Shown here in pieces: positions 36,674-50,358 of a DNA stretch of 64,000 bases (the first letter of the stretch is position 1; each line of letters opens with the position of its first letter). A program made the translations under genes and the position numbers. The notes beneath the pieces were generated by a model that was given only the letters and a program-made list of their open reading frames with translations, made no database searches and was not told the DNA's origin. The stretch is from positions 120,141,812 to 120,205,811 of the forward strand of contig OZ023273.1 of assembly GCA_964007475.1 (NCBI GenBank), in the 5' to 3' direction. This DNA is from Hybos culiciformis (taxonomy: Eukaryota; Arthropoda; Insecta; Diptera; Hybotidae).

Positions 36674-36832
36674 ATAGTGTTAAAACGTGAAACTATACTA
36701 ATACTAATATCCCTTGCAAAAATTTTGTTTGACTTTTGTTTGACATAATTCAAAAATTTAAAATTATAATATAGTTTGTTGATATCAAATTTTTCCATTT
36801 CATACTATAGTATCAAAAGGTGATACTATACT
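36674..36832. repeat. Two direct copies of a hairpin-forming 26-mer
   Basis: 36674-36699 and 36807-36832 share ATAGTRTYAAAASGTGAWACTATACT (22 of 26 identical), 133 bases apart. In each copy the ends pair (ATAGTATC with GATACTAT in the second). Further TATAGTAT/ATACTATA repeats lie just outside (36648-36670, 36833-36843). Possibly remnants of a small inverted-repeat element. Confidence 0.5.
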
Positions 36833-39800
36833 GTACTATACTACCTATTGACAACAACCTAATGTATTTTAATTAATTTGAAAAATAAAAAATTTCGCAA
36901 TTCCTTTTAAATATATTCCTTTATAATATATCTTTAAGAAGCATAAAAACATTAAAACATGAAAATATAATAAATATGCTTATCATAAAATATATAAATG
37001 TTGACGTTTATTAATTAAAATTACTTCCAACTAGACATAATATTATATATATATGTTAAAAAAAAAAATTAAAACAAAAGGATCATTCCTTATTCGTTTT
37101 AAAATCGATTTAATGCCGTGAAAATGAAATTCAATATTATCTGTCATTTTTCTAAGTCATAAATTTCATTTTTATTTGAAAATTTATGAAGATAACTGAA
37201 CATTATTCAATTTAAAATTGAAAACAAAACATAAATTATTATTAAATAAAAATAAAAAATCTCTAACTGTCTAGAACGCATTTTATAAAAATATCTTGCA
37301 TGTTGCACGAAATTTTCTTGAAAAATTCCTTTCTACTCTAAAATACTTTTTAATAATATTTTGTTTTATTTTATTTTTTTTAATTCATAAAGAAAGAATC
37401 ACAAAAAGAATTTAGTTATATTTAAAAAAAAAAAAGAAAAGTAAGTTAAGTTATGATTTCTTTATTTTGTTATGAATTAACTGCAATAGTTTTAGTGCCA
37501 GGCCGAACACAAACAATGGGTTCTAATTTTACTCGTTAACTTTATACATGCTTTATACACCTCAAATTCAAATTTGAGTGCGACTTATTTTAATTTTTTA
37601 TAAAATTTTCGTATAAATAAGATATTCAAGCTATTAAATAAATTATGCTTTAATGTATCTAATCTGTTATTTTTCAGAACTAAACTCGAATCGTCATTTG
37701 CTCATAGGCTTTATTAGAATTATTATAGATTTAGATTTATGTTGACGAAACGTAATGTTCAAGTCAACATATTTGGTTCAAGGAATTTCTGCTTAATTGA
37801 AAACAAAACAAAACTTTAAAAAGTAGAATTTTTTCTTCCGATGAATTAAAAGAGAAATAAAAGAGTCAACTATTAACTAATTCTTGTGGTAATTTTAAAA
37901 GTCAATAGTTTTCTTTATTCTATATTTCTAGTTTAAAAGGGAGAGAAATGTCTGTTGCCAAAAAAAAAGAAGTTAAATCTTTATCAGAAGTTGTATTTTA
38001 ATTTCAATGAAAAATATATCATTTACTGCTGCTTTGAACATTGAAGTGAAAATTTTGGAAAATGTGTTGGTGAATAATGGGAAACTTATATAGTATCACA
38101 TACTTGGTTCATTTATTCAAAAGAACTCACATAAGGAAGTTCTAGATGAACATGGCTAAATATTAAAAAGTCTTTCTTGCCTTTTTGCTATAAAAATTTC
38201 ATTATTTTTCGCTTTTCCATAATATTCTAATGTCCTAGTTCAATCAAATCCTGAGAATAAGTTACACATTCTTTAATGTATAATTATAGGATTTTTTTTG
38301 CCTTATATTTCTGATGTTTAAATTTAAGGAGAAAAATCATCCCCAATCTTTACTATTTCGTGTATAATAAATATTTTTTTTTTTTACTATATTTATTCTA
38401 TATATATATATATAACATTAACATCTAAAAGTTTAGTAGTTCCGTATACTTCTATCTGCAGATTTGAACTAAAAAAAAAAAATTACTAGAAAATTATATC
38501 AATAATTTATAATATATATGAATGAATATATCTATACAATGTTTGTATTAAGTAATCTATTTATTAGAGAATTTTATCCTATAATGTACTTTGATATGTT
38601 TCTTAAAAAAAAAAAAAAATTAATAAAATTTAAATGAACCCTTTTTATGTATAACCGTCATAAAATTTCCCTTTTTATTGCCTTTAAACCTTAAGTAAAA
38701 TGATTTTAAGTAGTAGCTTCTTAATTTTAACAAAAAAATATATCCTTTTGGACCTTTTTTTTTTTAACTAAAATTAGATCATATTTTATTGTAATTTAAG
38801 ACCACCTGATAAGAAAATTGGATCTAATAAGATGATTATTGCACAAATATAGTATAAATATAGTGTAGTATAAAAGATATGAAAGAATACTTAAAATTAT
38901 ATTATATACAAAGTTTTTGTAATTCCAATTGAATTTTTTTAATTGTTTACTGGGAAAACCTATTAACTTTAAGAAATAAAATATTTACAGTCGCTCATAA
39001 GTTTTTTTAAATTGTCATTTTCCAACCTGTGAATTAGTTGAAATAATTGAAGACACCAATACTTTGCTTGCTTACTTTTATTACAACTAAATAAAATTTA
39101 AGTTTCAAAAGTCCAAACTAATTCTAATTTTAACACAAACATTAAATTAAAAATTAAAGTTTAAAATTAGAATGAGCGATAAAATAAATAAAAAAATTTT
39201 AAAATTGAAAATTAAATTTTATAATAAATCAATTAATACACTAAAAATTTGTTTCTGTTCGTTTATTTATATCGCATTATCTTTAACAAATTTATATAAG
39301 AATTTCCTAAACTTTGAATAGCTGGCCATAATTGATTGAAAATTGGTAAACTAAATTTAACGTAATAAAATAAGATTTAATTATGCTTGTGACAAGAAGA
39401 TAAATTAATTTTCAGTAATAAACGATAAGAGAACTATTCAAATAATCTATTTCTTTTGAAAATATATATTTAAGTTTATTGAAACCTGTTTTTAACAAAC
39501 ATTAATCAAAATAATCCTTCTTTTTTTTTTTAAAGAAGACTTGATGGCATCCTATTTTTAACAACTGAAATTTCAAAAGTTAAATTATTTGCCAGTTCAG
39601 TTTCCAAACTTCTCTTCTTCTTCATTTTCAAAAATTAAAACCTAACTTCGGTTAGCAATTGTATGTGTTTTAGACTCTTTTTTAAACATATCCATACTAT
39701 GATTTAAATTAAAAATTACCACATTGTTAAAATATATCATTTTGCCGCGATCACAAATCAATTTTGTTGTTTTCACTCATATATGTATATATATATAAAA

Positions 39801-42800
39801 AAATTAAAAAAAAAACTCTGTTAATGCATCATAAATATAAAATGGGATATTTGTGTGTGTATATGCCTTGCGCATTTTTATTTTTATTATTCTTTTTCTA
39901 AATTATTTGAGATATTTAATTTATTTAGTTTTCGCAATATAAACATAAATTCTTTTTACCACAATTTAAAGTATTTTATTTTTTTTATTTTATTCAAAAA
40001 AAAAAAAAAAAAACAAACAACAAAACATTTAAGGTTATCCCGCCTTACCATATCAATTTAAAGATATAATCTATTCCCAACAGTTCATAAATTATAATCT
40101 GAGCTCAAAAAGTGACTATAAGAAAACCTAAATTCTTTTGTTATGTGTTTGTGGATTTATTTCTTTATTCTGTCGAAATAATGTGACATATTTTGGTTTC
40201 AAAAAATAAAAAAAAAACGTACTCACAATAACTACAGGACGTGTTTTAAAAAAAAAAATGCATTATCAAAATATCCCTTATTCATATACATACATATAAT
40301 ATTATTCTTTAATTTTTTGAAATAAGTAAAAATAAAAATAAAAAATAAATAAAATAAGATCATTATTTCATAAAATTTTTAGATTTTCTTCTAAGAAAAA
40401 ATATCTTGTTATTCATTTTAAAGTATTGAACTAATCACTTTTATGGGAACACTTCTGAAACATAAAATTATATATACATAAAAGACTTATTTTGGTCTTG
40501 TTAAAATCTTTGTCTGAAAGCATTATTATTATATAGAATTATATGTATATGCAGGAAGCTGTGTAAGCAATAATGATTTGTTAAAACATACTTAATTTAA
40601 AAATTTAAAAAAAAAAAAATATATATATGTAATTGATAATACCCCCCACATTTATTCCAATAGAAACTAATTTTCTTTGAATTTTGTCATCTGAAAAACT
40701 TAAGATACAAATAATTAGTTCTATACAAGATATTATTATTATAAACTTTGGTATGTATGTAACGTCATCACTACTAACTAAAATGAGGGATTTATCGAAA
40801 CTATATTCACACAATATATATTTGTTAGGTGCTTCGATAAGCTTATATTTTTTTTTGGATTCGGTTAATGCTGTAGCCGAGGCATTTGAGAATGTATTTA
40901 TGATCTGATCTGGCTCATTAGTTTATTTCATGCATTTGTTATTACGTACATATAAAGATATCCATCAGCAAGATTCACAATTATGCCTTTATATGCAATT
41001 TTAAGTTTAACAATAGTTGACGAGTAATAAAATTAATTTGAATTTAATGGAGAACATGAAATTACAAAATTTTCGAACCCAGAACGAGGGAATACTTTTG
41101 AAAAAAAAAAACACCTTTTACTCTCTTTTTATATGCATTTAATATAAAATTAGGGTTTACAAAATATCAGAGAGCAAATTTTTATCTAATTTTTTTTGTT
41201 TTTGAGTTATAATTGAAAATTCATCTTGTATCCTTTTTTATAAATATTGTTTTATTTTTAATATTGTTAGCTTAATTTATGTAAGTTATAGTATTTAAAA
41301 AAATTAAGTTAAAAAAATAATTATATAAATTGACGAAAAACAGAATCTGCAAAGAAAAATGAGATTTTGAATAATCTGAAACTTAAACCTATACTATTAT
41401 TGGTTGCATTGGATTCATTGCAAACTCCGAGAATAACATACTTGTTGTTGTATTTAGTTTTTTTTTGCTATATTCAATATTGTTTGAAAATAATAAAAAT
41501 GAAGATTTTAAGCAATTCTAATCAAAACAGAAATTTATAAATCTTAAATAAAAATGTTTGCAATTACAATTTTTAATATTAGACATAAAATTTTGAATTC
41601 AAATATAAAAAAAAAATTTCAAATTACCAGCAAAAAAAAAAATTGTGATCCTATTTATCAGTCAGATATAATCAATTTCTGATATTTGTTTAGAATCTTT
41701 TTGTTTTCCTTCAAAGTTTTTTTTTTTTTAATATTAAAAAGAAAGGAATTGGAATTCCAATATTTTTGTAAAGATTATAATTTAATTTTTTTTTTTTTTT
41801 TTGTAGAAAAGCACAAGAACCCACTTGAAAACAATGGAAAACAATACAGAACAATAAAGACCATTATCAATTGAAAAATTGAACATTAAAACCATAATAT
41901 GCGCGCACCCAGAAAAAAAAAAGAATTTAAAATCTCACCAGGTGACACTTTTAGAAATACAAAAAAAAAAAAAGAAGAAAAAAAATATAAATTTTTTTTC
42001 TGGAACAGATCAACAAAAAAGTTTTTATTATTTCAAACCACTTAAACCTGAACAAACGTAAAAGGAATTATTATCAAAAAATAAATTATTAGTGGGAACG
42101 ATCAAACTTAAAGTTAAAGTCTGAGTACTTTGAAGCGTCCTTGATTAACACCGCAGTTTTTTTTTTGGATGACGAATTTATACATATTGAGACCCGCAAA
42201 AATAAAATATTTTTTCCACATAAAGAAGGTTTAATTTATTTTTATATGTTTTGATTTTACAAGATCTTAGTTTCAAAAAGTTAAAAAAAAATATAAAAAG
42301 TTCAAAAAGTAGATTTTTGGAAAATAATTTTTTCTCAAAACTTCCGCTAGTAGGTATTTTGGAAATGTTCCATTTTCAAGCATTTTTAAAAAGCCAAAAA
42401 TTTTAATTATTTAGTAAACAAACGTAAGAACATAGGAAATATAAGTTATTTAATTTTTGATATCACTTTTTAAAAAAATACACCCTTTCCTTTTTACACT
42501 GAAAAATATGACATCTCTTGATAAGAACCTAAAAATCACATAAATATATTAATTTGATTTTGGCTTCATTCAGCTTATAATTAGTCACCATAAAATTATT
42601 TTAATATAAAACCACAATGTACTTCTTTCACCGTTTGGAAGAAGAATATTTGCAATAAACCTTAAAAACGCTCATGACAAATCCTATGAAAAATAAACAT
42701 GAATTTGAACCACATAATCTTTTACATAAAAAAAAAAAAACAATATACGGAGTAAATCCCAAAACCAGAGCACTTTGTCAATTATACATTGAACAAAAGT

Positions 42801-45800
42801 GCATATTAATAAAAAAATAAAAAAAAGTACCTATATATATATATGTATAAAAAAGTACAAACAAATCTGGAAAGATTCATATAAGATTGCAAAAGATCGG
42901 ATGTCATTGATAGGTCATAAAAAGAAACGAAACTCAAACTAAATTTTAAACTTTATGTATATGTTTCGTCCTTTTGTACATAATGATTTTTTATTTGAAA
43001 ATAAATTCCTATAAACATTTTTTTACCCATATCGAATGTCGCTAGAAGCCTATATTTATGTCATTATTGGCAAGAAAAATAATTTTTTTTTCTATTTCCC
43101 ATGATGATGACATTGTTTCAGTACAAGCATATAAGTATTTCCGTTGTCGTAAGATATAATAATAAATTCTTAAAAAGTGAATAACTACTTAGGTGCTCCC
43201 ATAATTTAGTTTCTTTCGATTTTGAAACAAATTTCTAAAATAAAAATTATTTTTAATCGAGCAAAAAGTATAGCTCGAACTTTGAATCAAGGGTATATTG
43301 AACATTTCAGTTTTTTGTACAATGTAATCTAATCACCAATTTTCGCATATATTACGAAGTTTGAAAAAATTAAATTTACAAATAATAATTTAATGGGAAA
43401 ATTAATTGAAGAAAAACGTTTAAAAAATATTCAGGTGAACTTCAAAAGAGAACTTAAGTAATTTGGATAGCCCTACTTTCAATTTCAATTTTCTATTTTC
43501 CTTAATTTAAAATAGTGTACCAAGTAATTTTAATATAATATTTTCGTATCGTATTGGCTGCAGGAGATCAATAATTTTTAAAACTATAAATATAAAACTA
43601 TTATAACTTCATTAATAAAATATGACAACACACATATTAATATTAATATTAATATTCTTCAAAAGTCTTCCTTTTGAAAGTTCAATTTTGTAAATTTTTT
43701 TGTCATACATGTCATTTATTTATTGTGAAAAAAAAGGATTGAAATAATTTACCTTTTTTTTAAGCCAAATGAACCATTATATATGAATTTGAGGCTAATT
43801 TTTATTGAATTTTCAAAAAATTCATTTAAATTCTCAAATAAACAAAATGTTATTCGGGAATAGTATATAACTATATACACTTAATATATGCTTTATTTAA
43901 TCTGAAAAATCGGCAAAGCTATTAATCTTAAACTCTTTTGTTCTTAAAGAATCTTACTTCTGTTTAGTGATCTTATCAGAGTATCATTTAAAATCATAAA
44001 CCATTGTAAGTTTTAAACTTCTTTAATATACTAAGAGCATAATATATTATATATATAAAGATATATACAATATTTATATACAAAATAAGTAGAATAAGAT
44101 GATATCATTTAATCTGAAAAGTTCATAAGAAAAAGATGTTTCAACGTTGATGAAAAAAAAAAAATATAAATAAATAAATGAAAACAACAAAAAAATATCC
44201 TTGATCTTTAATATTTTTTCTCACAAAAGTATTGGTGTAGTATTTTTGTCCTATTGTATTTGGTCAAAGCAGTTGTCATAAACTATAGTCTCGATAAATC
44301 AAAGATCAGAATCATTTTCAAAAATTTTAAAGAAAATTATTAAGATGTGTATTGTTACTACGTGCTTAAAAAACTATGTGTGAAAATTAGGCGTTTAAAA
44401 GGAAATGTGGTAAAATGTAATATGAAGATAAATTTCTTTAAATTTATTTCCGTCGAGTAAAGAAAACTTACAGAAACCAAATTAAAATTGTTCAACTAAT
44501 CTAAAAATGTACAATGTTGTTTGTACTCACTCTACTTTTGAAATTAAAATTTTCCCAATATTTTTTTGATATAAAAATATAAGAATTTGCAGTGGAAATA
44601 TCATAGCAAAGCAGAAGTTTTTTTACTGTTTTTTTTTTTTTTTTGCTAGACCGATCGAAACGAAAAGGTTTGATAAATCTGGTTTAAATGATATAATCTG
44701 CAAATGTTTTTTAACAGCCGCTCGCCCGTATTATATTCTGTATATTTAACTTACACTTCAATATTTCTTGAATCAAACTAAGAAGATTAGGTTTATATAT
44801 TTACATAATAAATTTTTATCTCATTCTTTGAATTTTTTGAGTCGCTTATAATATTATTTCTAAAACATTGAGAATTTTAACAACCAACAGTGTTAATCCA
44901 AAAATTAAATTTAAGGAGGTAAAAGTCTACAACGAACATTTCTTGAAACTGATTGGGTTTTACATTATTCTTAGAAACAAACTAAATAGATTGAGTTTAG
45001 GTATTTTAATAATTATTTTTTCTACAATTCTAAGAGTTTTTAATTTTGTAAATAGTTAAAAAAAAAAAATCTATAAAAAAGAAATAGTCTCTTTAAGATA
45101 ACAGATTATACTACAAATTTTGCCAATGTATTTTAATATTAAATTTTTGTTAAACCCATTTATGGATATATGTATAAGTATATAGTATATGGTATGTGAT
45201 TGCAAAAAACTAATTATTTTTACGCGCGAAAACTTCAACAATACCCTGGAGCAGATGGTTTATAACAATTTTTACATCATATTACTCATATTGTCGGTTG
45301 AATGTTATTGTAGGATTGTAGGATGTACAAATGATCTGCTTGCAATTTTATTAATTTTTTTTTTATGTCAATTACATATGAACAGAGTAGATGTACATAT
45401 AAGTTATTGGTGGATGAATAGATTTTATTGCAAGCTGATCAACTTCTACTAGGAATTCTGATTGAAATGCATTAAATATTTGAAAAGAACTAGGCTTCAT
45501 TTATATTGAATTTAACTTAATTTATTTCAATAATGGAGTTTTTAATGAAAAAAATAATTTTAATGTAATTTTAATTTAATTTGTAAATAATCTAGTTATT
45601 CTTATAATAATATTCGAATCCATAAGACGACGACTGCAATGTTAAAGAATTAGAATCTCATAGAAACTATAATGATGAGAACATTAAAAAGCACATTTTT
45701 TAACATTTACATTTTTTTACACTTAAATATAGACATTAAAGTAAGAGTTTCAGACAAGGTTGAAAAGCATTTTCAACTTGTTAATTTTAAAGTAAATTGT

Positions 45801-47066
45801 ATATTTAATTTTCGCGCCTAAAACAAAGTTAAATAGCCATAACATATTTTATTTTATTTTTTATTCATAACCACGTCCGATGAAATAGAAATAAATTTTA
45901 AGAAATTAAACAGATTATACTTTTGATTTCATAAAAGAATAATAATTACAAAATATGTATAATAAATAAAAAAAAAAATATTAAGAATCTCAATTTCCTT
46001 TATCAACTCCAAGTAATCTTTGAAAACATTGGTTTTCTTGTCTTTTAAATCAAATAAAAAAGGCAACAAAACTGATATATTAGGAAAATGTAACTTACCT
46101 CTGTATTATACATATAAATTTCGAAATCTGCCAAAAGTAACGAAGATACCAAATACCTTTTTTTAATACACAAAAAAATATTTTGTTCAAAAATTTCAAA
46201 TACCATCAGCTGGGAATTTCCCCGGCTCTATTAAAACTTATAACTAGTTTTACAAAAAAAAAACAAATTTAGTAAGTTTAACATGAATCTTTGTTAGATA
46301 TATTATGTCCATTTTAGAATGCAGGCTTTAATACGTAATATGACCTTCAATAAAGTTTGATATTTCGTTCCAACTATATAATCTCATGGATATTTCTATT
46401 TTATTTTAGGTTCGTTATTCAGATTTTGTTTAAATTATAAGAAAAAAATAATACAATTTTTGGGTAATTCATTAAATTTAATTTTTTTATTTCGTTGGTA
46501 CGTCAGGTACCTTGATATCTTTTGTAAAATAAATTTAACAAAAGATTATATCATTTTCTGGTGGATCAGTGAAAAAAAGATAAATTGTCTTTCTTTTTTT
46601 TAGCATTTGGATGTAATAATGTCGTCTTTTTTTTAAATAATTTTTGGTTTCCTTTACCTCGTTTTAGTAGTGGTTTTCATATAATAAAAAAAAAAAAGAT
46701 TTAGATAAAGGTAGTCAAGAAATGTCTCCGATTAAAATATATAGAGTCCTGCGACATTTTTGTTAAGAAGGAAATCGAAAAAATATATGTTCATATATGT
46801 TCATATTTTTCATATACGTTGTACATACCTATCCAGTTTTTTTTGGAAATACCTAGGAAATACGCAATAAATTTATGGTTAAGACTTTCTAAAATTCTTT
46901 AATAATAAGGTAAACTGGAAATTATTTTCTCCAAATACTATATGAAAATATAAGACTGAAATTGTTCAAGATTTATTTAAAATATATGCTCTATTGCTAT
47001 TTTTTTATTTTATTTTTTTTCAAATAAATATTATTATTTCTATCATTAAAGACCGGACTTATGTCA
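36833..47066. other. Gene-poor AT-rich DNA, about 10 kb
   Basis: Contains a short (ATTAAT)n tract at 43635-43656, an AT tract near 38400-38414 and many homopolymers. The frame at 45189-45452 (87 codons, MVCDCKKLIIFTREN and on) is open but matches nothing I know. No RNA gene seen. Confidence 0.5.
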
Positions 47067-47094
47067 ATTAAAGGGTATCCTATTACCCTTTAAT
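47067..47094. repeat. Hairpin with perfect 11-bp arms
   Basis: ATTAAAGGGTA-TCCTAT-TACCCTTTAAT. The TTAA-AGGG arrangement recalls piggyBac-type ends, but no partner end is seen. It sits just left of the GC-richer patch at 47150-47275. Confidence 0.6.
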
Positions 47095-47111
47095 GTGGGT
47101 ATTTTAATTTC

Positions 47112-47324
47112 ATGCTCTTTCTCAATACGGAGTCTTTTAAAATAAAAAATTGTTTCAGAGAACAGAGAACGACTTCCCCAAACCTCCTAGGTCAATCTCG
47201 CTCGGAAGTCGCTCGAATGAGATATAAAAATTGTGTGGGCGGCCTTATGCCCTGGTCCCAATTATGCAATTCTATAAAGCCAAACATTTATAACCAAATG
47301 ACATTAATGATTATTCTACCCTAA
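47112..47324. other. GC-richer patch open on both strands, possible coding or repeat fossil
   Basis: About 47150-47275 stands out from the AT-rich background. The plus frame is open for 70 codons and includes TTSPNLLGQSRSEVARM. The minus strand is open across nearly the same bases with one stop, reading LGPGHKAAHTIFISH and later SRSLFSETIFYFK. A TTGTTTCAG acceptor-like site precedes it on the plus strand. I cannot identify a family or decide the strand. A transposon fragment is as likely as an exon. Confidence 0.25.
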
Positions 47325-50193
47325 AAAACATGAACATAACAAATATAAAATGGTATGTGGTAAAGTTTCAGTATAATAATCTGAAAAGATTAGAAATTCA
47401 CAAAAAATATTTATGACTTTATTTTATAAAAATCTTTAATCTGGTACACAATTTTTGGAAACCATCATAATAAATATTATACATACTCATACCTAATAAT
47501 TTTTTCTCCGAAATAAAAACAAAAAAACTTATGTTTGTAAAAACTATCTCAACAGATCAGTAGTTGTTCTTAAATTTTAAGAAATTTTACATTTTCAAAA
47601 TTTACCTAAAAAGGATAAACCTGTACAAAAGAACTGGTCTAGATCTAGAACTTTGATCTCTAAAGTAATTCTAGAACTGTCTGGATTATAGGTTTCTTAT
47701 TCCTGCAGGGACTACATCTGTATTATGTATTATGTAGATATTATTTTAGGTGTATTATTGAAAAGATTCCGAATACCCTTATAATAATTATAAAAAAACA
47801 AATAAAATTTTATTTAATATCATGTCAATATTATAAAAAAATAAATAATAAAATAAATGGAATAAACCTACATTCGATATAATATATAATATGTTTGTGA
47901 TTAAAATGATGGATAAAGTTATTTTTTTATAGAAATCTATTGGACCTTACTACAATAATACATATTTGATATTTTTTTTTCTTGTTCAACGGCGCGTCAC
48001 ATGAACATATTTAAATATTGATTAATCTCTTTTAAACAACACAATGGTATAAAAAAAGGAAATAAATGTATATATATAAATGAATATACATTTATATTTT
48101 TAGTTACAAAAAATTTCATTCATATATATATCAAGTTTTTATGAATGAATTCGTAATCTATCAATTCGTTATTCATCACAAGATATTTACTTTTTTATTC
48201 CAAAAAATTGATTAGCTTTATTTTAAAAAAAGTTCTTAGTTCAAGTTTCCAGGAAATGAAGAATAATATAATTTCCAGGAAGAAGAATAAATTTGTCAAC
48301 GTATGTAACAATTATTTTCACTTAACAGAAATATATATTTCCAATAACTTTATGAATCTTCAGAAAAAAAAAAAATTAACTTTCTATTGTATCTTTTTTA
48401 AATTCCATTCTCTGTATTTAAGCAGAATTTGTTTTATGAAAATGAACTATATTTTGTGGATGAAGTTGAAACGACAGTCGGTTGGTCGCAAATACGCCAA
48501 AATTATTTTTTATTTTAATGTATGGTCATTATAATTTTCATTATAAAAATTCGGAATAGATTAAAAATGAAAATCTGAGCAACGAATACATTCTATTTTA
48601 TAATACACGAAATAAACTATCATTTCACTAAGAGGCTTGGTTTAATAACATTTAACGAGTATTGCATTAACAAGTTAGATTGGCTATTTGCAAAAATAAT
48701 GTTTATGTTTTCATATTGGCAAACTTTTTTTGATAAACAAAATAGGTTTAAGTATTTGCATTTATGTAAAAAAAAAAAATTACTAATGGTATAAACAGAT
48801 AAGAATAAAATTTGTTTTTTTTTCTGAGATCTAATGTTTTCCATCCTTTTCTATTCCTATTTTCCATGGAGATGTTGAAAATGTTTCAAGTGAACATAAA
48901 ATCTGTTTATGCTGACTTCATGTTAAAAATTTCAAAGATGAGTGATCAATAGATCTGAAAACTGGTTTAAAGCTTAAATTAAAATTTTCTAAAGAAACCA
49001 GATCAAATATTTTTTTTTAATTAAAAGTTAATCTCAAATGTAAAATTAAACAAAAATGTATATGCCTAATTATGTCATTTAATGTTTTTTGAAACATATA
49101 AAAACTTGATATTTTTAATTGAACCAATCATCATCAATAATAATAATTCTCAAAGAATGAAATAAGATGATTTCAAACAAAAAATGCAGAAATTAACCTT
49201 AAAACCCTAATTACATCATAATTTCTTACACCACATTAAAGATTTGAACTGCACAGAAAATTACTTTTTTTTTTTTGTTTTCCAACTTCAAAAAACAATC
49301 TATTTCCATCATGTATAAAAAGAAAAAAAAAACAGGGCTCATTTTTCATATAAGAAGATACCCTTGTATATAATCTTTCCACTGAGTAAGCAAATGATCT
49401 TTGCAACGATTTTTTTCAATATAAATTTAAACGACTATTTCATATAAAATACGATCTTTCAATCTTTTGGTCCTGTTTTTTACATTTTACAAATTAAATA
49501 CATATATTTATTTATTTATTATTATCATGAATTCAACTAATTCAACTACACAAATATTTTATATTTCTTGATTTTAGAACATCTTCAAAACTTTATTCAA
49601 TATAAATCAAAAAATTAAAATTAAAAAAAAACAAGTCTGGTCGAAAAGTGTCCGAACATGGAATCTTCTTACACGGTCAACTGTATCGAAATAATTTTTT
49701 CATCACTTTTAACTTTTAACCATAAAATAGAAATGTTGTTAATACCTACTTAAAAATTATGTTATTTTAAATTCCTCTTTAATTTAGAATGGGCGAATAA
49801 GAATGTTTTCTCTGCATATACTATTGCCGCCAGTCTCTGTAGGTAACTTTTTACTTTTAATTACAACACATACACCTTTTTCTTTAATATCATGTATTTC
49901 GATGCTTCTTTTCAATCATTTTAAATATTTAGTGAATTTTGACACTTGTCAAAATAATATTTTTAAAGTTATTTTTGGGATCGCCCCTTTTTTCTTTTTG
50001 TTTTTTTTTTTTGTTCTTGAATTAAAAAACGAATTCTTTTACAAAATTATGTACTTAAATACATTGCACATGTACATCCATTGGTACATAATAATCAAAC
50101 CCTACGCACATACACTTTCAATTCCTTTTATGATGCTTGCGTTGTTTTATAATAATTGACTTAAATCTAAAAAATATCTCACGATTATTACAG
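47325..50193. other. AT-rich DNA with long but unconvincing ORFs
   Basis: The frames at 48208-48534 (108 codons) and 49803-50159 (118 codons) are the longest in the window. They are dominated by Phe, Leu, Ile, Asn and Lys, lack motifs and pass through T-runs. I treat them as chance. No RNA gene or transposon end seen. Confidence 0.45.
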
Positions 50194-50358
50194 GGCATGA
50201 TATTGGTCAAGAAGCTTGTCAATGACATTAAAGCAGAAGTTTCAAATATTGAAAAAGGAAGTATTCAGAAGAAACCCCAATGGTTCGACTTTAAAATTAT
50301 GTTTTTTTTACTTCTCGGCACAACGTCAATTTCTTACAAAATACAACGAATTCGATGA
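50194..50358 (+). CDS. Possible terminal exon encoding a membrane-tail peptide, unidentified
   Basis: After an acceptor-like ATTATTACAG (ending 50193) the frame reads GMILVKKLVNDIKAEV, then a charged segment (SNIEKGSIQKKP) and a hydrophobic stretch (IMFFLLLGTTSI), stopping at TGA 50356-50358. The charged/amphipathic part looks more protein-like than neighbouring ORFs. The polypyrimidine tract is weak, no upstream exon is found and no family is recognised. Confidence 0.18.
   Translation, partial: GMILVKKLVNDIKAEVSNIEKGSIQKKPQWFDFKIMFFLLLGTTSISYKIQRIR

Noticed and set aside
41076..41092. TTCGAACCCAGAACGAG, resembling a minus-strand tRNA B box
   Set aside because: The last positions of the B box do not fit, and no A box or cloverleaf can be built around it.
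43635..43656. TATTAATATTAATATTAATATT as a possible hairpin or origin-like element
   Set aside because: A short simple repeat; ordinary microsatellite in AT-rich DNA.
45189..45452. 87-codon ORF starting MVCDCKK
   Set aside because: No homology recognised, no splice or promoter context, and length within chance for 64 kb; noted only in the regional entry.
46090..46103. Perfect minus-strand donor consensus CAGAG/GTAAGTTAC
   Set aside because: No matching acceptor or credible exon can be placed upstream; isolated matches of this length occur by chance.
48208..48534. 108-codon ORF
   Set aside because: Lys/Asn/Ile/Phe-rich, includes an AAAA tract (KKKK) and no recognisable domain. A different frame near its end (DEVETTVGWSQIRQNYF) looks slightly better but is short.
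49803..50159. 118-codon ORF, the longest in the window
   Set aside because: Dominated by Phe/Leu/Ile/Asn with a run through a poly-T tract; no motif, no initiation context, no neighbouring exons.
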